From Hymenopus coronatus (taxonomy: Eukaryota > Arthropoda > Insecta > Mantodea > Hymenopodidae), in the NCBI GenBank assembly GCA_030762935.1, contig CM060900.1, forward strand, positions 433,714,421-433,778,420: DNA of 64,000 nt, written 5' to 3'. The notes beneath the pieces are model-generated. The model searched no databases. It saw only the letters and a program-made list of their open reading frames with translations, and had not been told where the DNA came from. The position numbers were made by a program, and so were the translations under genes. Within the stretch, counting starts at the first letter, position 1; every line of letters starts with the position of its first letter. Shown piece by piece: positions 9,264 to 21,414 of the stretch.

Positions 9264-12200
9264 ATAAGTTAATTGCAGTAAAACATGAGTATTATATGTT
9301 TCACTTAACCTTCAGAATGGTGTTTAGATGCTTGTATTGTAACTCGTAAGAATGAAAACTGGTTCTGAGTTTAAACAAGGAAATATTATCTTTAAAAATA
9401 CCAAAAGTTCAGGAATACATAAATTACCTACACAGAGTTGAAATTCCTTTTTTAACAACTAAAAGTCTGCAGAGAGGATCAGATGAGTATCTAGTATCTA
9501 TTCTTCTTGTAATTTTTTGCAGTAGTAATATATCTTTTAGGCTAGAACCGTCTCTATATAGTAATAAACCCTAGCAAAATATATCTTAAAACGAGAAAAG
9601 TATGCCTATTTTACATAATTTTTTGGGTAAATTGATTAGATTCCTTAGAAAATATATCACCATTGACAATTGTTTTTACAAATATAATTTATATGGGCTT
9701 GCCATGTTAACTTCTGGTCAGGATAGATGCCGTAAACATTAACTCGTTCTTTAAATAAATAAACTTCTAAGATTTAAAGTGAAAGTAAAAGATTTTGGCT
9801 TGTCATGCTTAATTACAAAGCCATTGCCTAAAAACTATGCTTTCACTTAACAAGTGACCTTTTTATAAATATTACAACACTCAACTAGTTCATCATGAGC
9901 AAATTAAAAAAGTCTGATCTTGAAAGTCTGAATATGAAAAAAATTAAATATAAGTTAGTTCCAATAATATGGCGATTTTGTATACTTTACCAAATTTAAT
10001 TACGGTACAAAATACTGGATTTTTATAAATACTGAAAAAATGTATTTCATTACACTATTCATAGAACGTAGATTTCTAGAATCACTTCGTCACTTTTCCC
10101 TTCCGGTTACCTGCATGCACAAACAGTAAGTTTGAATGAGCTTGGGCAGTTTAGCGCAGCATTTTAAAATTTATTATCTCGTAATACTATTTTCTTACAT
10201 TTTCGTAACCTACTCTAACACGTTATTTGAGGGTAAATGGAAATATATATATATATTTTTTTTTGGCAAGTATGGTTTTCGATTAGAGCAATTTAATGCA
10301 TGACTGAGTTTAGAGAATGTGTTAATAATATATTATTTTTTCAGAAAAAGTTTTCACTGTTCCACAATGCAAGAATACAGAGCTGTTTGCGTGAATGTAG
10401 AATTTAAACATTTAAAGCTTCCAAATTTTCATTGGCTAGAGACTTTTTCATATGGTTCACATTTCTTGTTTTTAAGTATTTTTCCTTGAAACTCAGATAT
10501 ATAGGTTATAAAGTTAGTTTTATGTCATAATTTTACTGCAGTAGCCTCTGATAAAATTTTCCCCATAATTGATTGAACATTCTATACATTAATAATTTTT
10601 TATCAAAATCCCTTAATATATTTATAATTATGTATTGGGGTACGAAAAGAACACCAGAAAGCATTGGTGTTGAAAATACTGGTAAGGAAGTGTATTTAAG
10701 GAAACCTATAATTTCTGTTAGTGATATGGTGTAAAGTGGTCAAATTTGTATCCAGCTTGGTAAGTAGGTGCATTTTTGTAAGTAAAAGATAAAAGTAAGG
10801 GTAAGTATAAGTTTAGGTTTTCAAAAAATCAAGTTACAGTGCAATGCAGAAAGTTCTATCCATATAGGTCCCACAGTGAGAATCTGTATGGGTTTGGAAC
10901 TGGGGGTAATTTAAACAATTCGTGAGAAGCCAACAATTTTTGCTAGGACTTAAGATGAAAGTACCCGAAGTTTTTCTAACATTGGTCAAATGGTATAATA
11001 TTAGGGGATAGTTCTTAAATGTTTAATATGATGCGCATTTATAACCCATTCCAATACCTCAAGAGAACAAATTTGTTGTCCGATAGACCAAGGGATATAC
11101 TTTTGATTATGAAAACAAAAGTAAATGTAGATTCTAACCAAATTTAATGAGAAACACCTATTTGGCTCAATTGCATCATTATTTTGCTCACAGTTGAACT
11201 CATAAGTGATCTTTGCTAATATGCCCTGTGGGATTGTGCAAAATTCCAATTCCTTAAATACTCCTATAGAATAGAATACACACACAATAAATACATATTG
11301 TTTATGTATACACTAGTAGGTGAAATATACACTTTGTTTCATCTACACTGAAAGTTCTCTGGAGGGAAAAATCAAATAAAAATAGTCAACATTTTTATTT
11401 TATACTTTCCGTTCAATGTGTGTGATGTTTAGATAACATGTTCTCAAGGTTTTAATGAACTTCTAATTGCATAAGAAAATGACTCTAATTTAAGAAACAG
11501 CTTATGTTTCTCACCTCCTTAATCACAGATAAATATCATTTTACTATTGGTAGTGATTTCTTACTACTGATGCCTCAATGGCCATTTTTATGGCTGTATG
11601 TGGTCTAGTTGTACTTAAATCAAACTTCTACTTCAACCCTTGGCCCTCTGTATTCATTTTGAAGTTTCTAACCAAACTGTTCTTTGTTATCCGAAAATTA
11701 TATTTTTTAAAATGTATGCACCTATATTTCATTACGATAGGATAGATTTTGATGAAACATTGATACGCTCATAACTATGAATTAGCTTCAATTTACTGTA
11801 ATGAAATTTAATAGAAGCCATATTTCATAAATTACAGCAACGCACACGGTTGGAAACAAGCATAAATTTTGGAACTTTCGTTTCAAAAATTCATATAAAA
11901 AATACACGAGAGATCAGTTCGTTATAATTAGTAAAAATTGTTCAACATTTTAAGTAATTATCTCTGGATATAATTATAAAAAATGTATATAGAGAAAGTT
12001 TAATTTTGGAAAAAAAATTATTATGCTTTGTCAAAAATATCGGCTCAATTTTTTTACTTAAATCTACTTAATTTAATAATTAAAATACAAAAATTTCAAT
12101 TTATTCCAATGAATAAAAATTTCCAAATATAAGCAAAAAATATGTATTACGTCGTGCTGTAAAATATATTATCAAAAATTCATAAATTTGTTAGATTTTT

Positions 12201-12342
12201 CGTGATATACTGCATTTTAATTGATATTTCCCCATAAGCATGCAAACTTTTGAGTCAATAGTTCGTATAATCATTGAATTATAGTAATTCCAAGGTACCA
12301 AAGAATACACTCTTATGAGCTTCAACTTTAAATGTAAATGGC
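9264..12342. other. Long AT-rich intronic or intergenic stretch
   Basis: About 3 kb of low-GC sequence with no recognisable exon, repeat family member or transposase remnant. If the secreted-protein model is right, this lies in its long second intron. Short open frames here show no domain or compositional sign of coding. Confidence 0.55.
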
Positions 12343-12620
12343 GTGTTATTTATGGAGGCTCTTTAATTGCTTTGGTTCTCAGCGTCCCATTCTATATTGG
12401 GCGTGAAAAGCCGCTTAATTTTGCTCAGAGGCCTCTCTATCAGGCTTGAGGTTCGTTTACGTGCCGTAAGTCTACGACACGGGACCAACGGCTATACTGC
12501 CCTTCCGAAAGAAGCCATGCTAACATTTTTACACCCGAAAAAATCCATCGTCCTCCGCCGGGTTTGAACCCGCGACCTTGGGTATATGAAGTTAGCATGG
12601 TAACCATTACACCTCGGCGG
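12343..12620 (-). mobile_element. SINE family B
   Basis: Reverse-oriented copy with B-box block (cgggtttgaacccgcgacc in plus orientation), the lysine-free body cttccgaaagaagcc and the ctcagcgtcccattc end. Flanks share cttcaacttta on the left and cttcgacttta on the right, a probable target duplication with one mismatch. Confidence 0.85.
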
Positions 12621-14035
12621 GCGACAACTTCGACTTTATACCACAGATATTATTTTCAATCAACTTTTCAAAACTCCATGCCCCATTTCTATTTCGTAAT
12701 ACAATATGATCAACATAAATTATAAGGCATCAACTACTGTGTTTCATTTTAACAATAAGGTTAAAATTGACTAAGGCAATATTCAGGCAATATAAAAAGG
12801 ACCCCATTTTAACTTCAATTTTTGTAAGTTTTTTTTTTATTACAGGTAAATTTAATTCGTTTGCGTGTGGTTGATGTGAAAGAAATTTAATTTATAAATA
12901 ATATTGCAGGCTTTATCCCATTCAGGGAAGTTATATATGTGTATGAGTACGTGGGTGCACAGGAATAATAAAGAAACAATTTCCAGAAGTGTTTCATCTC
13001 ATAAGTACTGACAAAGCTGAAATTGAAATGGTTAGGATGTGGTTAGATGAGCACAAAATCCTTTGAACTGAGAATTAACCGAAATGTCCCTTTCGAGTGT
13101 AAAACCCTACGCAGCCAATAACCCTGCCTAAACCCAGATTCGAATTCAAGCTTTGAATTTTTAACAAACAGAATACCGGTTGATGTATAAAGCGACAGTA
13201 TAGAAGAGTTACATTCCATTCCTACATGTTTTATACGCTTAGAAATAAATTATTGAAATATCTACATTATGTGTGCATATTTAGGGTAACGTAATTCTTA
13301 GTGCAAATACAATAAAGTGAAAAACATCCATTAAAATGGTTTAATGCTTTGATATACGAACTTTGTTAAGGTAACATCTTTGATAATTCTTTTACCATTA
13401 AAAACGTTTAATATTTCAGCTAGAAATGGGAAATATAGTATTTCCAAACCTTTGAAATGTATGGGCTGATTCACATTCAAGTCACAATTTCAATCGTTTC
13501 GTTTAGTATCGATATGATAGGAAAATGTTATACTTCATTGAGAATATAGTAGGCTCTTAATATCTTCCAGCCCTAAATGGTTAAAGAGCAAGAATTGAAA
13601 TATCTTTAAATTTCTTGATTGGAAGACGGGAGATTTATACCACATTTATGTTACCTAATTGTCTCTGTTTTTGCTGAACACTGTTAAGCAACACTTTTGG
13701 TACAGTTTTATAAAACTTTTGTACACTTTCACTTTGGTTCTGCAATGTAGAAACGGTTATAAGCTACCCTGAAACTGTCAAAACCACTATCTATCCGTGT
13801 TTTCTATCCATATTTACACCCTCTAGCAGCACTCCTTGAATTATTAGATAAAGCTTCATAGATTTAGGACTGAAGGACTCAACGAAAATTATAGGCCACA
13901 TTACAACACTCAACAACTACCCTTTTAAAATGTTTTCAAACGCTTTTAAAGAAATCCTCGCCTTTTAATTCATTGTACTATCGTTCACAAAAGTAAATCC
14001 CCCAACTTCTGTTTGACCCCGCGGAAGGTCATCTA
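12621..14035. other. AT-rich sequence, nothing recognised
   Basis: No exon-like or repeat-family segment identified. Confidence 0.5.
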
Positions 14036-14330
14036 ACTTTCAGGCGTTTCGTCTTGCGTTAAAAGAATTGCAGAACTACAACGGGACTCTTTCAACTTAA
14101 ACCTCGTAGGTGAGCAATCTTTGTTTTACCCCCTTGTTTAGCAGAGGAGACGGTGAGCGGGTCGCGCTCAATCAGAGCCGCAAAACGAAGGTCGCTCTCG
14201 ACACTTCTCTACTGCCCGATTATATCTTGAAATAGCCCTCTTGAGTTATGCAACTCTTTAAACGCACCAAGGGATATTTATTATAAAAACGTCAAATACG
14301 GGCCAAATAGGCATCTGATAATACCTAGAT
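14036..14330. mobile_element. Foldback MITE, copy 2
   Basis: Diverged copy of the 8951-9263 element: cttgcgttaaaagaattgc near the left and gcaactctttaaacgcacc near the right, with caaagggatat-like and ctttgttttaccccc centres in the same order. The two copies differ in many positions, so the family is old. Confidence 0.7.
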
Positions 14331-14549
14331 GGTGTGAGAATGAGGTTTGTTGTATGCTTAACTTTTGTTCAGAGAGTATAGCAGCTATTCTCTCATCTGA
14401 CAGTTTGGAAAAGCAATAGTTTAGCAATCATTGTAAACTAACGGGTAAGTATTGGAAATTCAATTATCAACATAGCTGTAGAAAAATTTTTGCTGCTGTG
14501 TTTTAATTCAGTAGTAGAGCAGAAGTAAAAACTTTATCAGTGTTGGGTT

Positions 14550-14665
14550 CCTTTCATACAAACGGAAGCATCCTCGTTAGGACAGCTGAACTGGTTAAAG
14601 CGTGTTACTGCTGTCCAGCAGCCGTGTCGGAATGCGGATTGAATCCACGTAACGCCTCTTATTAG
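14550..14665 (-). mobile_element. tRNA-like SINE fragment, family E
   Basis: Read on the minus strand, an RNA polymerase III B-box-like element (ggattcaatccgc) sits next to gctggacagcagtaacacgc and ggttcagctgtcc. A related plus-strand piece at 28245-28350 shares gcagtaacacgctttaacgagttcagct. Too decayed to be a functional tRNA. Confidence 0.45.
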
Positions 14666-15182
14666 CCTATATCTTAGTTTATGTGTATAACCTGTGCCAC
14701 ACACTATAAAATATGACACACAATAGGAACCTCTTCCTGTAAAAGCACTGCCTTTAGAGCTGCAAATTGCATGACTGTTTCTATTTCGTATAGCATTGCA
14801 ATTTTGCGCGTTGTTTTATGGGCACCGCAATAGATAGTTTTACAACTAACTGATTTAAAAATATGAATTGCAAATATGGTAAATCAAAAAGGGAAGTATG
14901 CTTATCTCAACTGTATTTCATTCCTCCCAAAACTAATAATTTTTTTCTTTAAATGCTCAGATACATAGATATCTCTCTATAAATCTCGAATGCTCCTAAA
15001 GAATTATTTTGGCCATGTTCTGCAAATGTTTACGTTAGCCTGCAAGCTAATATTTCAGGCAGAAGAAACGAAACTAATTATTTCAGAAGTTTTGAGTGAA
15101 TTCAACTCAATTATATTCCTTTATAGCTATTAGCGATATTGCGACACAAACTATAGTATGTGAGAATAGAGCTCAAAGTTCA

Positions 15183-15310
15183 GCAACCGGCTAGAGACCG
15201 GGAGATCCTTGGTTCAAAATCCCGGCTATGGCATTGAATTTTTTAAGTCCGACTTTACCTATCCAACTCCTTTCCTATTAACGGTTTGTGTGTAGGAAGC
15301 AATTAAATTA
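15183..15310 (+). mobile_element. tRNA-like SINE, family F, fragment
   Basis: Carries accggctagagaccgggagatcc, ggttcaaaatcccggctatggcatt and then agtccgactttacctatcc. The same order appears at 15478-15625. The 5' D-arm region is missing. Confidence 0.6.
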
Positions 15311-15477
15311 AAACTAATTGACCTAATACAAGTTGGCTAAACTATGCAGCCCGGGAGTTAAATCACTTACGACATTGTAAGTTGCCATTGGGGTATGGCA
15401 TCTCAAAATAATTTGAGATTAGCTGTGGTTTACCGGGAAACATGCGAATCAGTCGAGGAATTTAATGCCATGCCTGC

Positions 15478-15625
15478 ATGTTACCATGGTAGCTCAGTGG
15501 TTAGAGCAACCGGCTGGAAAACGGTAGATCATTGGTTCAAGTCCCGGCTATGGCATTGTATTTTTCAGTCTGACTCTACCTATCCGAATGAATTTAATAT
15601 ATTCCGTACCATAGGAAGGCATCTA
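15478..15625 (+). mobile_element. tRNA-like SINE, family F, with complete tRNA-like head
   Basis: The head folds roughly like a tRNA: D-arm gctcagtggttagagc, an anticodon-like arm around ccggctggaaaacgg and T-arm ggttcaagtcccggc, with acceptor halves accatgg/ctatggc pairing at six of seven positions. The same downstream body as at 15183 follows (agtctgactctacctatcc). Because the body is shared and duplicated, I call it a SINE and not a tRNA gene. Confidence 0.6.
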
Positions 15626-15674
15626 ATATCATCTTAATACATCCGTTTGCACCTACAGTAGAGACAGTAGTTCT

Positions 15675-15945
15675 GTGCTGCAGAAGCCGTGGCGCAGGGT
15701 ATCGTGGGTTCGAGTCCCACCTTGGGCATGGGTGTGTATGTTTGTATATGTGGTGTGTGTGAATATACATGTGTGTGTGTATTCTAAAACAAAACGAAAA
15801 CGTCTAAAGGGAAATGAAGTGTTACTAGGAAAAAGAGGAAAAAGGAAAAGTAATACACGGCGAAGTCTCAACAGGACCCGGGCGACAAAATGCGTTTATA
15901 CATGTGTATCTTGGAATTAAAAAAGGGAAGCAAAAAAAAAAAAAA
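15675..15945 (+). mobile_element. SINE family A
   Basis: Begins inside the tRNA-like head (gccgtggcgcagggtatcg, B-box gggttcgagtcccacc), then ttgggcatgggtgtgta and GT-rich body, ending in an A-rich tail near 15930-15945. It lacks the 5' ggtccccatggcc start and is therefore 5' truncated. Confidence 0.7.
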
Positions 15946-16242
15946 AGTAGGGGAAAACAAAGAAAGGAAAAAGAAAGGAAATGCCTGTATGCCAATATTG
16001 TCAACCTTCTACAACCAGAGAACTGCACAGGAATATAAAAATGGACCGTATTTATGAACCGAGAACCGCACGGTGCCAATTTTCAACAAACTGTTAAAAA
16101 TGCATCAAAGTAACGTTATACGATAAGATATTAAAGAAATATGAATTAAAAAATATAAAATCAACGTCTAATGCGATAATAAATATCAACATATTCACTC
16201 ACATTAATTTATTTCTTAAATGAAGGACTCTTCATTACTTAC

Positions 16243-16307
16243 CAGTGCCTGATACACTCGTTTGGTACTTAGCATTCAGGTGCGAAAACTTAAGCCGAGA
16301 ATGTATA
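16243..16307 (-). other. Splice-flanked open segment next to exon 2 (doubtful exon)
   Basis: On the minus strand tttcctcag precedes 65 open nucleotides that end at a strong donor, G|GTAAGT. Its entry phase (1 nt) matches the phase-2 donor of the 16327-16405 exon, but only 19 nt separate the two, far too short for an ordinary intron. Reading straight through gives an immediate stop. It may be an alternative donor region or chance. Encoded residues begin IHSRLKFSHLNAKYQ. Confidence 0.2.
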
Positions 16308-16326
16308 CTGAGGAAATAATACTCAC

Positions 16327-16405
16327 TCATCAACAGCGTCCTTGAATGTCAATAATAGACACCAAAACTCATCACTTTCATTTGAATCAGTGATATCTTC
16401 ACATC
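16327..16405 (-). CDS. Predicted middle exon of an orphan secreted protein
   Basis: Minus-strand acceptor cgcacttcctcag and donor GA|GTGAGT enclose 79 nt: 2 nt, 25 codons, 2 nt. The residues start CEDITDSNESDEFWC and end FKDAVD, giving two cysteines, an acidic stretch and a short hydrophobic run. The entry fits the G left by the signal-peptide exon (29929-30044) and the exit fits the exon at 3398-3569. Both joins are in frame. Spacing to its partners is about 13 kb each way, plausible for this repeat-rich genome. Family not recognised. Confidence 0.45.
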
Positions 16406-16604
16406 CTGAGGAAGTGCGGTGTCAACCTTCAGCTTGCGTAATGTGTTTTTGTTTTTTCAATGAAGGGCTCGTTCTTCGCGCTACATCCGTTTACGTTGCT
16501 TCCGGCGCGAGGAGAGAAAGCGATCACAATAATGTATTGCCAAAATTCTGCCCTTTTTCCTTCTCTACTTAGTATGTACTTTTAGGATCTCAGTATCAAA
16601 ACCA

Positions 16605-16652
16605 GAAAAATAAAGAAGGAAAGAAAGAAAGAAAGAAAAAAGAAAAAGAAAA
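16605..16652 (+). repeat. GAAA-rich microsatellite
   Basis: Imperfect gaaa/aagg repeats adjacent to the start of a family R copy. Confidence 0.8.
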
Positions 16653-16659
16653 TCACTTT

Positions 16660-17345
16660 GAGAAAAATGTTCGCGAGCGTGTGTGTGTATATACATGCTT
16701 CTGTGAACACGATAACTTAAAAACGAAAAGTCATTAACCTACAAAACTTGGTATTTAAGTTCAGCATCTTCCAGGGATGCGACACCACGATTTTTAAGAA
16801 AGTTTCCCCAACCCAAACTACCCTTTACATGGAAAAAATTTCGAAAATGTTGATGTTCTCAAAAATGGCTATAGCGGTTTTAATTAAAATAATGTATATT
16901 ATAAGACACATAAGATATTATTATACATCTTGAATTTTCTGGGATTAGCTCCTCAAGACTTCTTTTTTGGATGGCTTTTGCATAACTGGTAAACCATAAG
17001 AGACAGATGATTCTTACTTCGCAAAACATGTAGATTTCATTAAAAGGTAATTTGTGTCATATACACTTTTTCGTAGATTTGACCATTTCTGAAATATTTC
17101 TTACTTTTGGTTTCAACTTTAAAATGCTTTGTCAGCTCCTGGCCGTGCAGAGAAGTGAATTCCAATATCATAGCAACCAGATTTTAGGAGATTTGACTAT
17201 CTTCTTTAGCCTTACCTTCCTTATTTCTCTTCTGCCTACAAGGAGGCAAGTAAAGACCATTTATGCTGATGTTTATATCGACTAGCATGAAGTGGATAGA
17301 AGAATAAGCTTTTAGCAATAATTTGTCACAGCAGTAGCAGTAGTC
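16660..17345 (+). repeat. Interspersed repeat family R, copy 1 (+)
   Basis: Order of landmarks: short GT run, ataacttaaaaacgaaaagtc, acttggtatttaagttcagc, ccagggatgcgac, ccctttacatgg, gaattttctggg, aactggtaaaccataagag, cttttggtttcaac, ggccgtgcagagaagtgaa, gaagaataagctt. The same order appears at 21780, 33190 and 42290 and reversed at 22590 and 45945. No coding sequence recognised. Confidence 0.75.
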
Positions 17346-17428
17346 TGAATTTGATCTCCCTCCGTCAGGGCCTGTTTATGCTATCTTGGGCTCTCTGTGT
17401 ATAAATTAGTTCTGCGTTTGAGCATAGT

Positions 17429-17997
17429 TTGTATATATGGTGTGTTGTGATGTGTTTATTGGAAGATTTTGTCTTTTTGCGTTCTTACCCAAATAAAAAC
17501 GGTTCCAATTTTATCAAAGCTTGGCATAAAAGCTTTGCACAGCCAAACTGGAGAAGTTGTGAAGATGTTCATGCATTCGCGAAACGTGAAGCAGCTTCTG
17601 GTCGATTATTGAATCCATTGAAAAAAGTGCAAGATAAAATAAGTGCTCCAACTGAAGTGCCTGAAAGAAGTATATGAAAAATCTTCAAGGAAGGGAAACA
17701 AAACGAAAAAAAGGCACTTCTTAGTAAAACTGGATTTACATCTGAGACATTTTTATGCACAATTAAAATAAAATAATAATATAAAAAAGCGATTACCTCC
17801 AGGAAATGAACAGGAAAATTAGAAAATACTGTTAAAGGAAAAATGCACTCCTAATTTTCCTCCCGAATCTCTTTTAGTGACTGATGACACACCGCACCAT
17901 TATGTACAGTTGGAAAAGGCATGGGATGCAGAACTGGCTTGCAACAAATAATGTGTCATTGCCATTTTATGAAAGAATGTTAAAGTTGGAACACTAA
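17429..17997 (+). pseudogene. Transposase-like N-terminal relic, truncated by Kolobok insertion
   Basis: The translation HAFAKREAASGRLLNPLKKVQDKISAPTEVPERSI..IFKEGK resembles the N-terminal helix-turn-helix region of some Tc1-type insect transposases, where a similar pattern (PLxxVQxRxxxxTGVSxxSIxxIxKEG) precedes the catalytic part. Later frames are full of stops. The Kolobok element starts immediately to the right. Class is tentative. Confidence 0.4.
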
Positions 17998-18001
17998 TTA
18001 A

Positions 18002-21000
18002 GGGGACCTAGGACAGATGTTTTAGCCAAAATGACCAAAATTTTTGATTTTTTGATTTCTGCAAAAATTAGTTGTTTATTATGTTATTCAAACCTTTAAC
18101 TGAGTTGTTTGGTGATCAGATCATTTTTAAAAGGTTTAGCAGCAAATTTTAAAAACACCTGCAAGGCAGTTTAAATACCAGCCACGCCCATTTTTTGTTC
18201 CTACTTCATAGATAAGTACTTTGTGTCCAAAATGTGTTCAAATTTGCACCATAATCAGTGTTTATTGGTTTTGCTTCTATCTGGTGTCCTTTACTGCAAC
18301 TACTACAACAAAACTTGATCAAGAGTTCAAAATAAAGCCATAATATTTTAGAATCAAAACTATACATGTAATTTCACACCAGTAAAACTGCTTAGAATAA
18401 TATTTAAATATGTTTACAATTTATTAATAACATTATGCCTTTTTAATTAGGTTTTAATTATTATGATTTATGTTTACATGCACATTGGTTTTCTGAGGTT
18501 ATTGGTTTCTGTGCCTTAGAAGTTTATTTATTGGTATTTTCAATGCATAAAATCAGTGCAAGCTGGAGGAAACCCACAGGTAGGATGAGTAAAAAGAAAC
18601 TCAAAGCTCTGAATAATATTGAAAAAAGATGGAAGGGCATTTCCAAAGAAACTATAGAACCACAACCTGGTCCATCAACTTTGCCATGTGATCACATAGA
18701 TACAAATGCTAGCACAGAAAAACTCATCATCAACTGCAGTCCTACATAATACATTGCCCAAACATGCCAGTACACTTGAAATAATTTCTACTTGTGACAA
18801 AAAGCTCAAACTTTTTGAAACAGTATCATCAGTTACACAGCTTAATCTATGTGAAAACAAATACATTTTACTAACATTCACAAATTCTTAATGAGCTATG
18901 TAGTAATATAATATGTGATGAGTGTGGAGAGAAGTCTTTGATTATAGAAACAGGCGAAAACAAGGGCCTAGCTTGTAAGCTTACTGTAAAATGTAACAAT
19001 TGTGACAAAATATTTTCAGATGTGTACTCCAGCCCTAAAGTAAACAGTGATTCTAAAAGTAAAAAAGTTGCATTTGATGAAAATAGAAGATGTGTGGAGT
19101 CATTTATAAAAATTGGTGGTGGTCACAGAACAATGGAAAGATTTTGCATGTGTATGAATTTAGATGTAATAGATTCCAAAACATTCACTAAGCATATGCA
19201 TATCTTAGCAGCTGAATCAGAGAGCATAAGAAAAAATGTTCTTTCCAAATCAAGAGAAGCAGTGCTTAAGGCCCATTTGGATCTGAATGCAGAAAATGTA
19301 AATCAGAAAGTAATTGATATAGGTGTTTCTTTCGATGGTACATGGCACAAGAGGAGGGTACACATCTCTAGATGGAATTGACATTGTGATTAATATATTA
19401 ACTGGATTAGTTCTTGATTTTGAAATTTTATCCAATATTGTCCCATGTGTATTCTCTCTCAAAATGAATTGGGAGAAGATACTCCAGAGTATAATATATG
19501 GCTTAGAGGGGATAAAACTATACCTGGAGAATGTTGTAAAAACTACTCTGGTTCATCTGTTGCTATGGAAGTTTCTGCAGCAGATATCTTGTGGAAAAGG
19601 TCTGTGAGTGACTGCTTCATGCGCTACACAACTTTGCTATCTGAAGGTGATGCCAAAACATTTAGTCATCTTACAAAGGAAGCTGTATATGGGCCAGATA
19701 CCCCAATTGTAAAGGAAGAGTGTGTTAACCATATTGCCAAGATGATGGGCACAGGACTAAGAAATTTGGTACAGGAGTGGAAAGCAAAAGGCACTCAACT
19801 TGGTGGACGAGGACCAGGAACACTAAAAGAAGCCAATATTGTTAAACTAATCAATTATTATAGGCATGCCACTGTCTCTAATTTACCTGACATTGAGAGA
19901 ATGAAATCTGCAATTTATGCCACTCTGTATCATTGTTCATCTACTGATGAAAGCCCAAGCCATAGGAAATGTCCTTCAGGAAAAGATTCAAGAAGTTGCA
20001 GAAGCAAAAAGGCCAGAGCCATAAAACATGTCTATACAGTTTTCTTCTGCTATGCTAGTCAAAATATTGCCATTGTACCAAAGACTAGTCTTCACTGAGC
20101 TTTTGTCAAGATGCACCCAAGGTGGAACCCAGAATGCAAATGAAAGTTTGCATTCTCCAATTTGGAGAAAATGCCCTAAGAAAACCTTCGTTTCTAGAAA
20201 AAGGTTAGATATAGCAGTTATTGATGCCATTTCTGAATACAATATAGGATGCATTGCTTCACAAGAAACAAAAGCCAGTTCAACTGGAGAAGAAATTACA
20301 GAATTAGGAAGAAAAATTGCTCACAAAAGAGATTCACGTAGAAGGTATCCACATCAGAACAGCTGAAGTCCACCAGAAAGAAGAAGAAGATGTTGAAAGT
20401 GTCTGCAGAGGAGACTAAGAAGAAGGTGGAGGGAAAGAGCTATGGTGTAGGACAATTTTAACCGTTTACACCAGGTAAATTAATGTTTCCAGTATAACAT
20501 TTATGATTTCTCAGAACGACATTTTTCAATGTGTAAAATATCCCATGCGGCATAGTTTTCTTTATTTTTACATGAAACTTTATACAATTGTTCTACAGTA
20601 CTATCTAAAGAAGTTGTAGTATCCTTTTTGGACTAACATATAAAACTTGGACACTGTGGTGCTATTAATCCCAAAAATTTTGAGTTTTTTGCTGAAATAT
20701 CTGTATTAATGATTATATTTAATAATTTTTTATTCAATGCCCAAAATGAAAAAAGCATAATAGGATTACTTATTAGTAGTTCAAAGATTAATGTGACCAA
20801 ATGCTACTGATGAAAAAAAAATTGTACCGCAAGGAGTATTTTACATTTTTTCAAATATTGTCATATGAAAAACACAAAATTGCTCACATATGAAAAACAA
20901 CTTCATCAAATTTATTGAAATTTACACATAATGTTATTCATTATGATGTGAACTAGAATACAAAATTTTAAAAAGATTGAATAAAAATTGTAGAAATCAA

Positions 21001-21021
21001 TATAATCTGTCCTAGGTCCCC
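18002..21021 (+). mobile_element. Kolobok-type DNA transposon, 3.0 kb, decayed
   Basis: The element is bounded by perfect 17-bp terminal inverted repeats, GGGGACCTAGGACAGAT at 18002-18018 and its complement at 21005-21021, and by a TTAA target duplication at 17998-18001 and 21022-21025. TTAA duplication with a transposase of the Mutator-like type (Pfam 'Mutator-like transposase domain' as I recall it) fits the Kolobok superfamily. AT-rich non-coding flanks of about 0.5 kb lie on each side of the coding relic. piggyBac also uses TTAA but its transposase and CCC-starting ends differ. Confidence 0.8.
18543..20459 (+). pseudogene. Kolobok transposase pseudogene
   Basis: Translation over several frames gives a basic N-terminus (SWRKPTGRMSKKKLK), a C-x2-C pair region (KCNNCDKIFSD), SFDGTWHKR with the first catalytic-type Asp near 19334, a LTGLVLDFEI block, AADILWKRS, LSEGDAK with a second Asp near 19650, ECVNHIAK, SSTDESPSHRKCP, and TQNANESLHSPIW with a candidate Glu near 20140. 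A Lys-rich tail follows near 20360-20459. At least four frame changes (near 18745, 18920, 19350, 19440, 20030) and internal stops make it inactive. Confidence 0.8.
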
Positions 21022-21044
21022 TTAAGACCCATAAACCTGTTGAG

Positions 21045-21190
21045 AGGAAACCCGAGTGCTTAAAAGCGATATCCCCTTATCAGTAAATTTACTGGAATTT
21101 AAAGGGACTGCGGGACGATATTCTGGCACACCGGTGGCGCTGATATGATCCTGGTAACTGACAGCGTCGTTACTAAAGAAATTATCTTTT
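21045..21190 (+). mobile_element. SINE family D fragment
   Basis: Shares with 23960-24160 the order of gaaacccg/aaacccgg, cttaaaagcgatatcccc/cctaaaagagacattccc, agtaaatttactgg, ggacgatatt/ggacgaaatt, ctggcac/ctggcgg and gcgtcgttac/cgtcgtcatt. Only the later copy keeps an obvious B box. Confidence 0.6.
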
Positions 21191-21414
21191 TTCAGAAGAA
21201 TTACGTTTTTGACAGTTTACTAGCCTTGCATAAACACAATGTCATGTGCTCGGAAACGGCCTGAAATATCTTACATTTAAAAAAAAGTACGTGATATAAA
21301 TTGTGTGCTTAAACGAAACCTACAACTTTATGTAGGTTTTACTCCATCTCATACGGTTTACCAATTATTCAAAATCTGATGCGTTCCCTTCACATGACCT
21401 TCTCAACCCCTTCA

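Noticed and set aside
14537..14719. Small minus-strand protein
   Set aside because: The frame overlaps a tRNA-like SINE fragment and has no coding features.
15478..15560. Possible functional tRNA gene
   Set aside because: The cloverleaf is imperfect, the anticodon arm pairs poorly, and the same sequence with the same downstream body recurs at 15183; it is a SINE head.
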